This document shows positions 1 to 8,541 of a stretch of DNA of 40,676 nt, piece after piece. The position numbers were made by a program, and so were the translations under genes. Position 1 is the first letter of the stretch, and every line of letters begins with the position of its first letter. Location: assembly GCA_026414605.1 (NCBI GenBank), contig JAOAIP010000014.1, forward strand, positions 1 through 40,676, written 5' to 3'. This DNA comes from Bacteroidia bacterium (GTDB taxonomy: Bacteria; Bacteroidota; Bacteroidia; B-17B0; Aurantibacillaceae). The notes under the pieces are model-generated. The model made no database searches. It saw only the letters and a program-made list of their open reading frames with translations, and had not been told where the DNA came from.

Positions 1-2
1 CA

Positions 3-1667
3 AAACTTTTTAATGAAAAGCAATTTTTGAGTTTATTGAAAAAATACAATGGTGGTGAATTGCCCCCCTCTTTCTTTGTTGTTCAAGGATATACAAATAT
101 TGAAGTTTTTACTAACGCCCCTGCAATGATAAAAAGAATAGAAGAAATTAAACAGTACCAATTATGTCCATATATTTTTTACATTTGGAAAGATAATGGC
201 GGTATTGGAAAAAAGAACTTTTATAAATACTTAAAAGAGAATTATTACATTGATACAAATGCCTATCATAGAGTATTTGTGTCAGATTCTCTTTATGATT
301 TGTTAGGAACATATCCAAATTCTGAAATTCATTATTTTCATAAAGGCAAAAGGATATTTTTTTGTGATGGAAAATATGAAAGAGTGCCAAAAACATCTCT
401 TCCTTATGAAATAATTAAGATTGGAGAACTTGAAAAGTCAGTATTTATAGAAGATGAAAGTGGTTATCATAGTAATGGTAGTTTTTATTATCCAATCAAC
501 GATACGCTTGGTATTGAACTTGCAGATATTGGAAAATCAGAAGAAAGAGTAAGATTGGTCAATCTTTTAAATGGAAAAATATACAAGAAATTTAATTTAA
601 ATGGTTTTGATTATGTAAACCTGTTTAAAAAATACTTTGGCAACACAATTGAAATTTCAGAAGATGCTATAAAAGAGTTAGAAAGAATTAGAAGAACACC
701 CTTTCGTGTGGTAGAAGTACAAGTTATTTCTGAAAATAAAATTTATTTGCAATGTACACCAATGATACCAATAATTGCAAAAGATACAGTATATGTCCCC
801 GGTGAATTTAAGAATAAAACTTTAAAACTTCCACCTGGTAGTATCATTCAAAATTATTATGGACTTTGGCTTATAACTGACACATCTCTAACTATTAAAG
901 ATACAATATTAATTAACGATATTGAAGAAAACAATTACACATCAAATAACTTTATACTTTATACAAATCGTTTTTTTAAAACCGATAGTTTATATTATTT
1001 ATATGTATATTCTTACAATGAAAAAGAAGATAAGACCTATGAGCAAATTTTTCAAAGAAACAAAACATTGCAATTCATTCATTCCTTTAAAAGAGAAAAT
1101 AATGTTTTGAATTTTTACAAAAAAGAAAAACCCATCTTTTCACGAGATTTTGGAAAGTGTTATCCTTACATAATAGACGGTCCTGCATTTTTTGGAACAA
1201 ATCAAGACATTTATTCTTATTTTCCTATTTTTCCTGAAATATATTCTATAAAGCAAGAAAAACCTATTTTGAAAATTACGAATCAACCACTGAATTATCA
1301 ATTTGTAAGTTCAACACATTGGAACTACGATAATACAAGCAAAGAATACATCCCATTTTATGTTTTAGCACAGGGATATCTATTAAATAAACGCATCATT
1401 TACTTTTTATATAAACTTAATAATGATTGGTACATAAATCTTTATGATACAGAAATGAATTTAATAGATAGTCAAAAAGTAACCGCGTATTTCAAAGAGA
1501 TTAAAAAATACTTTGATAAGTCATTGTGGGATTATGTATTATTTGTAAGCCCCAATTATATTTATTTACCTATTTGTGAAAGCGGAGGTTGTAAAGTATT
1601 GCGTTACAAAATATCTACTCATCCTGTTAATAAGAATTATTTTAGCAACAAATCGTCGTTTAAGTGA
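3..1667 (+). CDS. Hypothetical protein, 5' end outside window
   Basis: I do not recognise this protein. The reading frame is open to the left edge of the window, with no stop before the first candidate start (a TTG at 27), so the gene almost certainly begins upstream and only its C-terminal ~555 residues are visible. It is rich in Tyr, Phe, Asn, Lys and Ile, with many short beta-like stretches, no predicted membrane span, and one Cys pair near the C-terminus (CESGGC). It has no T9SS sorting domain at its end. It converges on the histidine kinase gene, with an 82-base gap. It could be a surface or lineage-specific protein, but no function can be supported. Confidence 0.75.
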   Translation, partial: KLFNEKQFLSLLKKYNGGELPPSFFVVQGYTNIEVFTNAPAMIKRIEEIKQYQLCPYIFYIWKDNGGIGKKNFYKYLKENYYIDTNAYHRVFVSDSLYDLLGTYPNSEIHYFHKGKRIFFCDGKYERVPKTSLPYEIIKIGELEKSVFIEDESGYHSNGSFYYPINDTLGIELADIGKSEERVRLVNLLNGKIYKKFNLNGFDYVNLFKKYFGNTIEISEDAIKELERIRRTPFRVVEVQVISENKIYLQCTPMIPIIAKDTVYVPGEFKNKTLKLPPGSIIQNYYGLWLITDTSLTIKDTILINDIEENNYTSNNFILYTNRFFKTDSLYYLYVYSYNEKEDKTYEQIFQRNKTLQFIHSFKRENNVLNFYKKEKPIFSRDFGKCYPYIIDGPAFFGTNQDIYSYFPIFPEIYSIKQEKPILKITNQPLNYQFVSSTHWNYDNTSKEYIPFYVLAQGYLLNKRIIYFLYKLNNDWYINLYDTEMNLIDSQKVTAYFKEIKKYFDKSLWDYVLFVSPNYIYLPICESGGCKVLRYKISTHPVNKNYFSNKSSFK

Positions 1668-1698
1668 TAATAAAAATGTTATGTGTGTTTTAAATTTT

Positions 1699-1753
1699 GT
1701 GATTATTTGAAGTGAAAAAATTCAACACTTATCTAATATCTTCTTATAATCAC
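1699..1753. terminator. Nested inverted repeat between convergent genes
   Basis: GTGATTAT at 1699-1706 is matched perfectly by ATAATCAC at 1746-1753, and inside it AAGTG and CACTT form a second small stem. It lies between two convergent genes and overlaps the stop codon of the kinase. It may act as a bidirectional transcription end, but no T-run follows either arm, so this is a weak call. Confidence 0.25.
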
Positions 1754-3264
1754 CTCTTCTTTTGTCTTAATACTATACGAATACAAGTGCCTTTACCTGC
1801 TTCGCTGTAGTGCACAAAAATTTTTCCTTTGTGATAATCTTCAATGATACGCTTGCTGAGTGAAAGCCCCAAGCCCCATCCTCTTTTTTTGGTTGTATAA
1901 CCGGGCTTGAAAATGGTTTTGAACAAATGCTTTGGTATTCCTTTTCCTTCATCAATAACATCAATATACACATAGCCATTTTGAAGCACTCCTGTTTTTA
2001 CAAGAATGAGTCCTTTGCCATCCATTGCATCTACAGCATTTTTAATCAAATTCTCCAATACCCATTCTATCAAGGTTTTTGAAACATACGCATAGAGGTC
2101 TTCTTGATAAGGAATAAATTGTATAACGATATTTTTTGATAAACGCGATTGCAAGTATGCAATGATATTTTCAATAATCAGATGAATGTTTCCCTTAGTC
2201 AATTCAGGTGTAGATCCAATTTTTGAAAATCGTTCTGAAATAACATTTAATCGTTGAATATCTTTTTCAATTTCTTCTAATACCGCACTTTCAGGATGTT
2301 CTGATTTTAATACATCCAGCCACGCAGAAAGTGCAGAAATAGGTGTGCCGAGTTGATGAGCCGTTTCTTTGCTCAATCCTACCCATATCATCTCTTGTTC
2401 GGTTCTCCTTGCCCAACTAAATAAAATATAAGAAAACAATACAAAAGCAGAAATGATTATCCATTGAATATACGGATAGTAGCGTAACTTTGTGATAATA
2501 GGCGATTCGGCATAATAAATATATCCTTTTTGATTATTACCTAAATCCACTTCTACGGGCTTATTTTGTGAGGATAAAAATTGTATTTGTTGCTGTAATT
2601 TTTCTGTAGTGTTGATTTTATTTGTATCAATATTTCCTACTGCAATAATTTTTGTTTTATCTTCATTGACATACAATACAGGAACATTCAAAGAATTTGT
2701 AACTACATCATTGATGAAGGAATGTATAATGCTATCAAATACTAAATGAATACTTTCCAACAGGCGGCTATCTTTGTAATACAAATAGTTTTTTTTAGCC
2801 CCATACAGTTTGATGACAAGCGGTGGATTGGCTTTTTTCATTAATTGTAAAATACTATCTGCAGAAGATGAATGTTGCATTAGTGTAGAATCAATATTGC
2901 GATAAGCAGTAATGTTGCCTTTTTCATCTGTTAGAATAACAGGAACAGTGGTGTTGTTTTTAAGTACTTCTAAAATAAAAGGAATATCTTCGGGGGCGGC
3001 TTTAATAAGTTGTTGTGTGGCTTGTGCATAGAGTTCTGCTTTTTTTCGTTCTTCTTCTTTGAGTGCATCAAAGAGTTCAGATGTAATCTTAACCAATCGG
3101 GCTCTTTTTTCTACGGCTTTTGCCCATAGTTGAATTTTATTTCTTTCATCTATGGAAATACTTTTGACCAATTGATTAGAAAAATACAAAGACAATGCCA
3201 TAATCACAATAGCAACACTGGCTAATATCCATTTGAAGGTTTGTTTTTGTGTATAATGTTGCAT
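1750..3264 (-). CDS. Membrane sensor histidine kinase with duplicated periplasmic sensor
   Basis: A 504-residue orphan two-component sensor kinase. A membrane span (~11-31) and a second (~266-285) enclose a periplasmic region, followed by the dimerisation helix with the phospho-acceptor His303 (ETAHQLGTP). The ATPase domain has an N-box (LIKNAVDAM, Asn409), DEGKG (Asp438) and GWGLGLSLSKR. The periplasmic region reads as two copies of one ~80-residue unit: VPVILTDEKG with NIDS, later YLYYKD, and VPVLYVNEDK with NIDT, later YIYYAE. The frame is open further upstream, inside mltG, but the ATG at 3264 is preferred: it overlaps the mltG stop codon by one base (TAATG), and the upstream residues only read through mltG. 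No response regulator is adjacent. It probably senses an envelope condition; the ligand is unknown. Confidence 0.9.
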   Translation of the reverse strand: MQHYTQKQTFKWILASVAIVIMALSLYFSNQLVKSISIDERNKIQLWAKAVEKRARLVKITSELFDALKEEERKKAELYAQATQQLIKAAPEDIPFILEVLKNNTTVPVILTDEKGNITAYRNIDSTLMQHSSSADSILQLMKKANPPLVIKLYGAKKNYLYYKDSRLLESIHLVFDSIIHSFINDVVTNSLNVPVLYVNEDKTKIIAVGNIDTNKINTTEKLQQQIQFLSSQNKPVEVDLGNNQKGYIYYAESPIITKLRYYPYIQWIIISAFVLFSYILFSWARRTEQEMIWVGLSKETAHQLGTPISALSAWLDVLKSEHPESAVLEEIEKDIQRLNVISERFSKIGSTPELTKGNIHLIIENIIAYLQSRLSKNIVIQFIPYQEDLYAYVSKTLIEWVLENLIKNAVDAMDGKGLILVKTGVLQNGYVYIDVIDEGKGIPKHLFKTIFKPGYTTKKRGWGLGLSLSKRIIEDYHKGKIFVHYSEAGKGTCIRIVLRQKKR

Positions 3265-4277
3265 TATTTGATATTCAGTTGATTGAGTTGTTGTTGATAT
3301 TGTCGGGCGTATTTTAAGTGTTCTTGAAAATTTTTTGAATAATTGGAATAACCATTCAATTCGGGCTTTGCACAAAAGTAAAGATAATCGTGCGATTCAA
3401 AATTTAAAACTGCATCAAGGGCTTGAATGCTTACAGATCCTAACGTTGTTGGTGGTAATCCTTTATACTTATATGTATTGTAGGGCGAATCAATAAGTTT
3501 ATCTTGATTATACACTCTATTTGCATCCATTTTGTGATGAATGTATTTTAATGTTGGGTCTGCTTGCAGGGGCATTTGTATCTTCAAACGATTTAAATAA
3601 ACACCTGCTATTTTTCTTTGTTCTGAATAAATAGAACTCTCGTGTTGAACAATAGATGCTAATATCATTGCTTCTTCTTGATTTAAATTTGTTCTCTTTA
3701 ATAATTTCAATCGTTCATTATTCCAAACTTTATGATAATAATGTTCAATGCTGTCTAATAAATCATTAGCAGATATTGCCCAATTTACTTCATACGATTT
3801 AATAAACAAGACATTCATCCATTGTTTGCCTTTAATTCTTGGATGATTCAGCAATGCTGTCTCTATATCTTTTCTTTGAATATACAGTTTGTTATCCAAT
3901 GCGTTGATTAAATCTTCATAATAAAATATCCGAGCGTGAATATTAATACGCACTTTTTCATCTCTTTGTTGTTTGAATAAACGAACAATAGAAGGCAATG
4001 TCATTTTTTGAGTAATGCGATATTTACCTGGCTTTAATTGTTTGATCCCGATTTCCTTTGCAATAATTGTAAATGCTAATTTGTTTGGAATAATTTTTTT
4101 GCTTAATAAAGTATCGGCTAATTGTTGAATATTCATTGATGGATATACATATACAAACATATACTTGTTTATAGATGGTTTGGATTGCCAAATTTTATAG
4201 ATGTAAAAACCAATAAGTATCAGCACTATACCAATAATTCCTATCAACCATTTTGTGAGTGAATGTTTTTTTGCCAT
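3264..4277 (-). CDS. mltG: Endolytic murein transglycosylase MltG (YceG-like)
   Basis: MltG cleaves nascent peptidoglycan strands at the inner membrane and is thought to set glycan chain length. The 337-residue protein has a short cytoplasmic start, one membrane span (~10-28) and a periplasmic YceG-like domain. The active-site segment is ASIVQHESS, where Glu213 aligns with the catalytic Glu of E. coli MltG. Further family marks are GVYLNRL, LQADPTLKY and SPYNTYKYKGLPP. A Gln replaces the first Glu of the usual EKET motif, but the catalytic one is retained. The start codon abuts the stop codon of the cytochrome gene (TAAATG) and the stop overlaps the kinase start, so the three genes are probably translated from one mRNA. 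Confidence 0.93.
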   Translation of the reverse strand: MAKKHSLTKWLIGIIGIVLILIGFYIYKIWQSKPSINKYMFVYVYPSMNIQQLADTLLSKKIIPNKLAFTIIAKEIGIKQLKPGKYRITQKMTLPSIVRLFKQQRDEKVRINIHARIFYYEDLINALDNKLYIQRKDIETALLNHPRIKGKQWMNVLFIKSYEVNWAISANDLLDSIEHYYHKVWNNERLKLLKRTNLNQEEAMILASIVQHESSIYSEQRKIAGVYLNRLKIQMPLQADPTLKYIHHKMDANRVYNQDKLIDSPYNTYKYKGLPPTTLGSVSIQALDAVLNFESHDYLYFCAKPELNGYSNYSKNFQEHLKYARQYQQQLNQLNIK

Positions 4278-6299
4278 TTATTTCAAATAATTTAAAACTT
4301 GTTTTGCAGATACGTTATCAGGATGTTTTTTCAAGAGGTGTTGAGCCGTTTGCTTGGCTTTGTCAAATTGTGATGATTTGAAATAGTATGCAATTAAATT
4401 ACTTAACAACATTTCATTGTCAGGATGTATTTGTAATCCAAGTTTCAAATAATAATAAGCACTGTCCATTTGATTTTGTTGTAATTTCAAAAATCCTAAA
4501 TTGGAATATGCTTGAATAAACATCGGATTTTCTTTAATGATCCATAACCAATTTTTATATGCTGATAAAATCTTTTGATTCTGCATTTGATCAACGGCTA
4601 ATTTATTGACAAATTCTAATACATAAGGGGCTAATTGAACTGCATTTTCAAAAAACATTTCCGCTTCCTTTATTTTCCCTAAATTATATTCTGCTTCTCC
4701 TATTCTGTAAGATGTCCACGCATCTGTATTATTTAAGTCCTTGTGTGATAGTTGTTTCAAAAGTTTAAGAATTCCTTCTTGTTGAACTATTTTATCTATT
4801 TTTCTTATATCTTGTTTCAAAAATAATAAGTGAATGTACGTATGAAAATATCTTTGGATATCTTGTTGATTTTTGATATTTAATATCTTTTCTGCACTAT
4901 CCAAATAATAAGGAAAAGGATCAAATTTTTCAAATTGATAGATGTATGCTTTTGCCCTTGTTTCAATAGAAGGATGTGAGTCGTTGATACATACTAATCC
5001 TAAAAATTGATGTGGTAAAACAGATTCTTTCTTTTGTTTATCAGGCACACGAATGAAATGATCGTGAATGGTAACGTGTGGAATGTCCTTTGAACCTGAA
5101 ATAGGCATATGACAAGATATGCAATTGGCTTTTGCCCAATCTTTTTTTTGTGCAGCAATGATGATTTTTTTTTGGGTACAAAACTTGCTATTTGTTCCTT
5201 GTGATTGGTGGCAATTCAAACAAGTAGAAATAAATTTTTCTGTTTTTGTTTGTGTAACAGAAATATGTGGATTATGACATGTTACACAGGTAAGAGCATT
5301 TTTGTACGGCTTCAAAGTAGTTTGTGTAGATGCTTTTTTTAAAGATTGAATAAAACATTGACTTTGCTTTAATCTGTCTGCATGCGACGCCATAATAAAA
5401 TGATCTTTAGAATCTGTATATCTTGGTAAGAATACTTGTAGATATTGACTTAATACCATTCCGGGCTTAAAATCAAAGAAACTCGCATTATTTACCAATA
5501 CTGCATTGCCTTGCAAATGACAACGCATACAAATGTCAAATTGCCTATCAATCGGCAATTTTGCAGGATTGACAATAGAATAATCAATATATTTTGAAGT
5601 ATCTGTAATTTCTCCACGACGAATTTTATTAACGTGAATACTGCCTGGTCCATGGCAACGTTCACAATCTATGCCCGTTGGAATAAATGTATATTTATTT
5701 TCTGAACCACTCACAAAATTAGGATATGCATTATGACAAGTGATACATTCTAATCCAATTTTTCTAAAAAAACGAGTATTGTGTCCATCTTCAAATCCAG
5801 GTGGTAAGTCCCATATTTTCTTTTGAGTATAAAAGGTCAGTGGGGCTTGGTATAAATATCCATTAATGCTATACAAATGCGAATTGGTATGTTGTCCTGA
5901 ACCAACAATAAAATCAACCTTTTTCACCATCATAAAGATAGTATCTGTTTTATCAAGACGATATTCTTTAATATAAATAGAATCGTTTTTCAAAAATGCT
6001 GTGTAATGAAAATCATTGTATTTATCATACACATAGGAATGGTCAAAGTGAGCAGATGATAACTGTTTGGTAGCATATTTCCAAGATTTTCCCATTCCTG
6101 TTTGAACAAAATGCTTGTAAATATCTTGATGACAAAGCATACAAGTTTGCTTACCTACATATTTAGCAGAATCGCCGTGATTAAGATAAGAATTGATAGA
6201 TGTGGTTTTTGAATTTTCTTGCGAGTGTTGTTGTGTATTTTGACAAGAATAAAATAGAACAATTAGAACAAAAAACAGATATGTTTGAAAATACTTCAC
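4278..6299 (-). CDS. Heptaheme c-type cytochrome lipoprotein with C-terminal TPRs
   Basis: A 673-residue exported cytochrome. The signal peptide ends in a lipobox (LFYSC, Cys19), so it is probably an envelope lipoprotein. Seven CxxCH haem-binding motifs are visible, at about residues 53, 185, 212, 257, 338, 360 and 393. The pattern resembles the cytochrome c554-type multihaem proteins that carry TPRs. The last ~150 residues form TPR-like helices (YRIGEAEYNLGKIKEAEMFF; AYSNLGFLKLQQNQMDSAYY). The start codon is GTG: an in-frame TGA lies immediately upstream, so no longer start is possible. It is first in the operon with mltG and the kinase. Electron donor and acceptor are unknown; TPRs suggest a protein partner (inference). 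Confidence 0.88.
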   Translation of the reverse strand: MKYFQTYLFFVLIVLFYSCQNTQQHSQENSKTTSINSYLNHGDSAKYVGKQTCMLCHQDIYKHFVQTGMGKSWKYATKQLSSAHFDHSYVYDKYNDFHYTAFLKNDSIYIKEYRLDKTDTIFMMVKKVDFIVGSGQHTNSHLYSINGYLYQAPLTFYTQKKIWDLPPGFEDGHNTRFFRKIGLECITCHNAYPNFVSGSENKYTFIPTGIDCERCHGPGSIHVNKIRRGEITDTSKYIDYSIVNPAKLPIDRQFDICMRCHLQGNAVLVNNASFFDFKPGMVLSQYLQVFLPRYTDSKDHFIMASHADRLKQSQCFIQSLKKASTQTTLKPYKNALTCVTCHNPHISVTQTKTEKFISTCLNCHQSQGTNSKFCTQKKIIIAAQKKDWAKANCISCHMPISGSKDIPHVTIHDHFIRVPDKQKKESVLPHQFLGLVCINDSHPSIETRAKAYIYQFEKFDPFPYYLDSAEKILNIKNQQDIQRYFHTYIHLLFLKQDIRKIDKIVQQEGILKLLKQLSHKDLNNTDAWTSYRIGEAEYNLGKIKEAEMFFENAVQLAPYVLEFVNKLAVDQMQNQKILSAYKNWLWIIKENPMFIQAYSNLGFLKLQQNQMDSAYYYLKLGLQIHPDNEMLLSNLIAYYFKSSQFDKAKQTAQHLLKKHPDNVSAKQVLNYLK

Positions 6300-6408
6300 T
6301 CAAAAAACTTTGTGCTAAAAATACGGAAATTTAGTATTGAAAGGAATGAGTTATGTGTGTTTCAATTCTTTTTGAGATGTTACAAAGTTTATAGATATTG
6401 ATATTTAA

Positions 6409-6427
6409 AAATGGACCATATCCATTT
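6409..6427 (-). terminator. Possible weak terminator downstream of the reductase
   Basis: AAATGGA (6409-6415) pairs with TCCATTT (6421-6427) around a 5-base loop. Read on the minus strand it is followed by TTTTAAATAT. It is about 117 bases after the reductase stop codon and could also be part of the leader region of the cytochrome operon. The rest of the 244-base gap (6300-6543) shows no gene. Confidence 0.3.
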
Positions 6428-6543
6428 GGAAATAGTATATAACAAAAACACTTACATGTCTTTCACAAAGTCAATTTGTACTTAAAACACAAAAATCCTA
6501 ATCACTGGCTCAAAATAAAGTTTAAGCAAATTTGTAAAGCAAC

Positions 6544-7554
6544 TTAAAAACTTGGCACACCATTTACAGTTGTGTATTTCATTGTATATTTAATACCAGG
6601 ATTAATATATTTATAAGCACTATGGCTCATCAGTGCTGCTTCGTGAAAACCACAAAGAATTAATTTGAGTTTATTCGTGTATGTATTAATATCTCCAATA
6701 GCATAAACGCCTGGGATATTGGTGGAATAATCTTCTACATTTACTTTTATAGCATTTTTTTCAATTTCTAATCCCCAATTTTCAATAGGTCCAAGTTTGG
6801 GTGATAAACCAAACAAGGGCACAAAATAATCTGTATCAATGGTCGTCTTTTCATTTGTTTTCACATTGGTAACAACTACTTTTTCTAACTTCCCATTGCC
6901 GTGCAATTCAGTAACTTGAGCGTTTAGAATCATATTAATTCTGCCTTCTTTTACTCTCTTTGTTACTTTGGCTACACTGTCAGGGGCACCTCTAAAATTT
7001 TCACTTCTGTGAATTAATGTAAGTTCTTTGGCGATATTCGATAGATAAATTGTCCAGTCAAGAGCACTGTCACCTCCTCCTGCTATTACTACTCGTTTAT
7101 CTTTATAGATTTCAGGTTTAGGAATAATATACTCAACACCTTTACCATTTTCAAAATCAGCGATATTAGATATTTCTGGCTTTCGGGGCTCAAATACTCC
7201 AAGCCCTCCTGCTATTACAACAACTTTGCTTTGTATTTGTGTCCCCATATTAGTTTCTAAAATAAAATGTCTTTCTTCTACTTTGGTTAATTTTTCTACT
7301 CTTTCCCCCAATGTAAATGTGGGCTTAAAAGGTTCTATTTGTTTCATTAAATTATCAATAAGGTCTTGTGCTAAAACCATAGGATAGCCCGGAATATCAT
7401 AAATAGGTTTTTTAGGATAAATCTCCGAAAGTTGGCCTCCAGGTTGAGGTAAATAATCAATAAGATGACAACGCATCTTTAATAAACCACATTCAAATAC
7501 GGCAAAAAGGCCTACAGGACCCGCTCCAATAATGGCAACATCAGTTGTAATCAT
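6544..7554 (-). CDS. Ferredoxin/flavodoxin-NADP+ reductase, thioredoxin reductase-like
   Basis: A 336-residue FAD/NADPH oxidoreductase of the TrxR-like ferredoxin-NADP+ reductase type (YumC-like). The FAD site is at the N-terminus (AIIGAGPVGL). The NADPH site is VVIAGGGDSALDW followed by LTLIHR, and the second FAD segment is GVYAIGDIN. The CxxC redox pair of true thioredoxin reductases is absent from the NADPH domain, which favours ferredoxin reductase. The frame is open to 7644, but the ATG at 7554 is chosen: the FAD motif begins just after it, and a TATCTTTG promoter box (7575-7582) lies in the extra upstream part. It is divergent from the next gene. Ferredoxin partners are not in the window. 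Confidence 0.9.
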   Translation of the reverse strand: MITTDVAIIGAGPVGLFAVFECGLLKMRCHLIDYLPQPGGQLSEIYPKKPIYDIPGYPMVLAQDLIDNLMKQIEPFKPTFTLGERVEKLTKVEERHFILETNMGTQIQSKVVVIAGGLGVFEPRKPEISNIADFENGKGVEYIIPKPEIYKDKRVVIAGGGDSALDWTIYLSNIAKELTLIHRSENFRGAPDSVAKVTKRVKEGRINMILNAQVTELHGNGKLEKVVVTNVKTNEKTTIDTDYFVPLFGLSPKLGPIENWGLEIEKNAIKVNVEDYSTNIPGVYAIGDINTYTNKLKLILCGFHEAALMSHSAYKYINPGIKYTMKYTTVNGVPSF

Positions 7555-7574
7555 TTCTTTTTCTTTTTGGGCGG

Positions 7575-7582
7575 CAAAGATA
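7575..7582 (-). promoter_or_regulatory. Promoter -7 box of the reductase gene
   Basis: On the minus strand this reads TATCTTTG, a perfect match to the Bacteroidota -7 consensus TAnnTTTG, followed by CCGCCC. It ends about 20 bases before the ATG at 7554. The -33 element is weak (TTTT rather than TTTG). Confidence 0.6.
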
Positions 7583-7592
7583 GTGAAGCATT

Positions 7593-7624
7593 TTTGATTA
7601 AAACTAAAAATATATGTAACTTTG
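7593..7624 (+). promoter_or_regulatory. Promoter of the 7634 gene, almost leaderless
   Basis: TTTG at 7593-7596, then 20 bases, then TAACTTTG at 7617-7624 match the Bacteroidota -33/-7 consensus. Only nine bases separate the -7 box from the ATG at 7634, so the mRNA would have almost no leader. The promoter is back-to-back with that of the reductase. Confidence 0.65.
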
Positions 7625-7633
7625 TTCAAAAAA

Positions 7634-8374
7634 ATGAACGACATTCATCAAGTATTAAAAATATTAAAAGACATTCCATTGGAACGCTTATCCAATGAAG
7701 ATTTAGAGGTCTTAAAGAATGAAATTATTAAGTTGTTAGTAGATATTCAAATTCAAAAAGACATTAATACTAAACTACAAGCCCATCATTCTTCTACCGA
7801 TGATATTCAAATAAAAATAATGCACAAAAGCATTACTAATGATGTTACAGCAACATCATCTCCTTCTTTATCAAGCACACCTTTAAGTGATGAAAAAATA
7901 TCTACGATTACTAATCAATCTAATACCATAACTAATTTAAATACAGAAAAAACTTCTGAACCTACTTCTGATGAGGCAAAATCTGCTGAATCTTCCACAG
8001 AATATAAACGAATCATTGAAGAAGAAATATCAGAAAAAGTATTGTCTATTTATACCACCAATGAAGATACCCTAAAGTCAGAACTACCAGAAGTTGTAGA
8101 AATGATTGCCAAAGAGAATGTGTCTCAAAAGGAATCTTCCAAAGAAATACTAAATAAAATCACTTTTACCATCAACGATAAATTTCGTATTCAAAGAAAA
8201 TTGTTTAAAAACAATGCCTCGCTAATGGAAAAATTTTTGAATGAATTACATCAACAAAATACATTGCAAGCATCCGAAAAATTCATTCACGCTACAGCAC
8301 AAAATGAAGGATGGGACGAAGATGCTTTTGAATACCAATTATTATTAAAACAAAATCAAAAACGATTTAAATAA
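7634..8374 (+). CDS. Conserved-looking hypothetical protein with linker and helical C-terminus
   Basis: A soluble 246-residue protein with no signal peptide or membrane span. The first ~55 residues are helical, with leucines spaced as in a coiled coil. Residues ~55-125 are a Ser/Thr/Asn/Glu-rich low-complexity linker. The C-terminal ~80 residues (ITFTINDKFRIQRKLF to WDEDAFEYQLLLKQNQKRF) look like a compact helical domain; similar INDRF...GWD segments occur, as I recall, in uncharacterised Bacteroidota proteins. The frame opens earlier at a TTG (7622), but that TTG sits inside the -7 promoter box, so the ATG at 7634 is used. The function is unknown. Confidence 0.75.
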   Translation: MNDIHQVLKILKDIPLERLSNEDLEVLKNEIIKLLVDIQIQKDINTKLQAHHSSTDDIQIKIMHKSITNDVTATSSPSLSSTPLSDEKISTITNQSNTITNLNTEKTSEPTSDEAKSAESSTEYKRIIEEEISEKVLSIYTTNEDTLKSELPEVVEMIAKENVSQKESSKEILNKITFTINDKFRIQRKLFKNNASLMEKFLNELHQQNTLQASEKFIHATAQNEGWDEDAFEYQLLLKQNQKRFK

Positions 8375-8393
8375 AGTTGTTTAAGCGTAATAA

Positions 8394-8410
8394 GTTCTTT
8401 GTAGTAAAAC
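8394..8410 (+). repeat. Dispersed intergenic motif, copy 1 of 3
   Basis: GTTCTTTGTAGTAAAAC, in the 167-base gap before the metallo-hydrolase gene, matches the copies at 22229 and 33010 in the core GTTCTTTGnnnTAAAA. Confidence 0.45.
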
Positions 8411-8493
8411 ACATAAGAGCAGTTACAAGTATAAAAAATTTACCCAATACATAGATGAATTTTAATCTTACTTTCTTTCAAGATATTTCAAAA

Positions 8494-8525
8494 TTTGTAA
8501 CTCCCCATTAGGAATAATACATTTG
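8494..8525 (+). promoter_or_regulatory. Promoter of the metallo-hydrolase gene
   Basis: TTTG (8494-8497), 20 bases, TACATTTG (8518-8525): a perfect match to the Bacteroidota consensus, 16 bases before the ATG at 8542. Confidence 0.7.
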
Positions 8526-8541
8526 TGCTCAAAATTTACAA

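Noticed and set aside
148-396. 82-codon minus-strand frame inside the first gene
   Set aside because: Shadow of the plus-strand gene, with no start context or recognisable sequence. Other short antisense frames (for example 8529-8774, 10832-11080, 27318-27608) are rejected for the same reason.
3265-3375. N-terminal extension of the histidine kinase frame into mltG
   Set aside because: The extra 37 residues only read the 3' end of mltG in another frame. The ATG at 3264 overlaps the mltG stop and is followed directly by the first membrane span.
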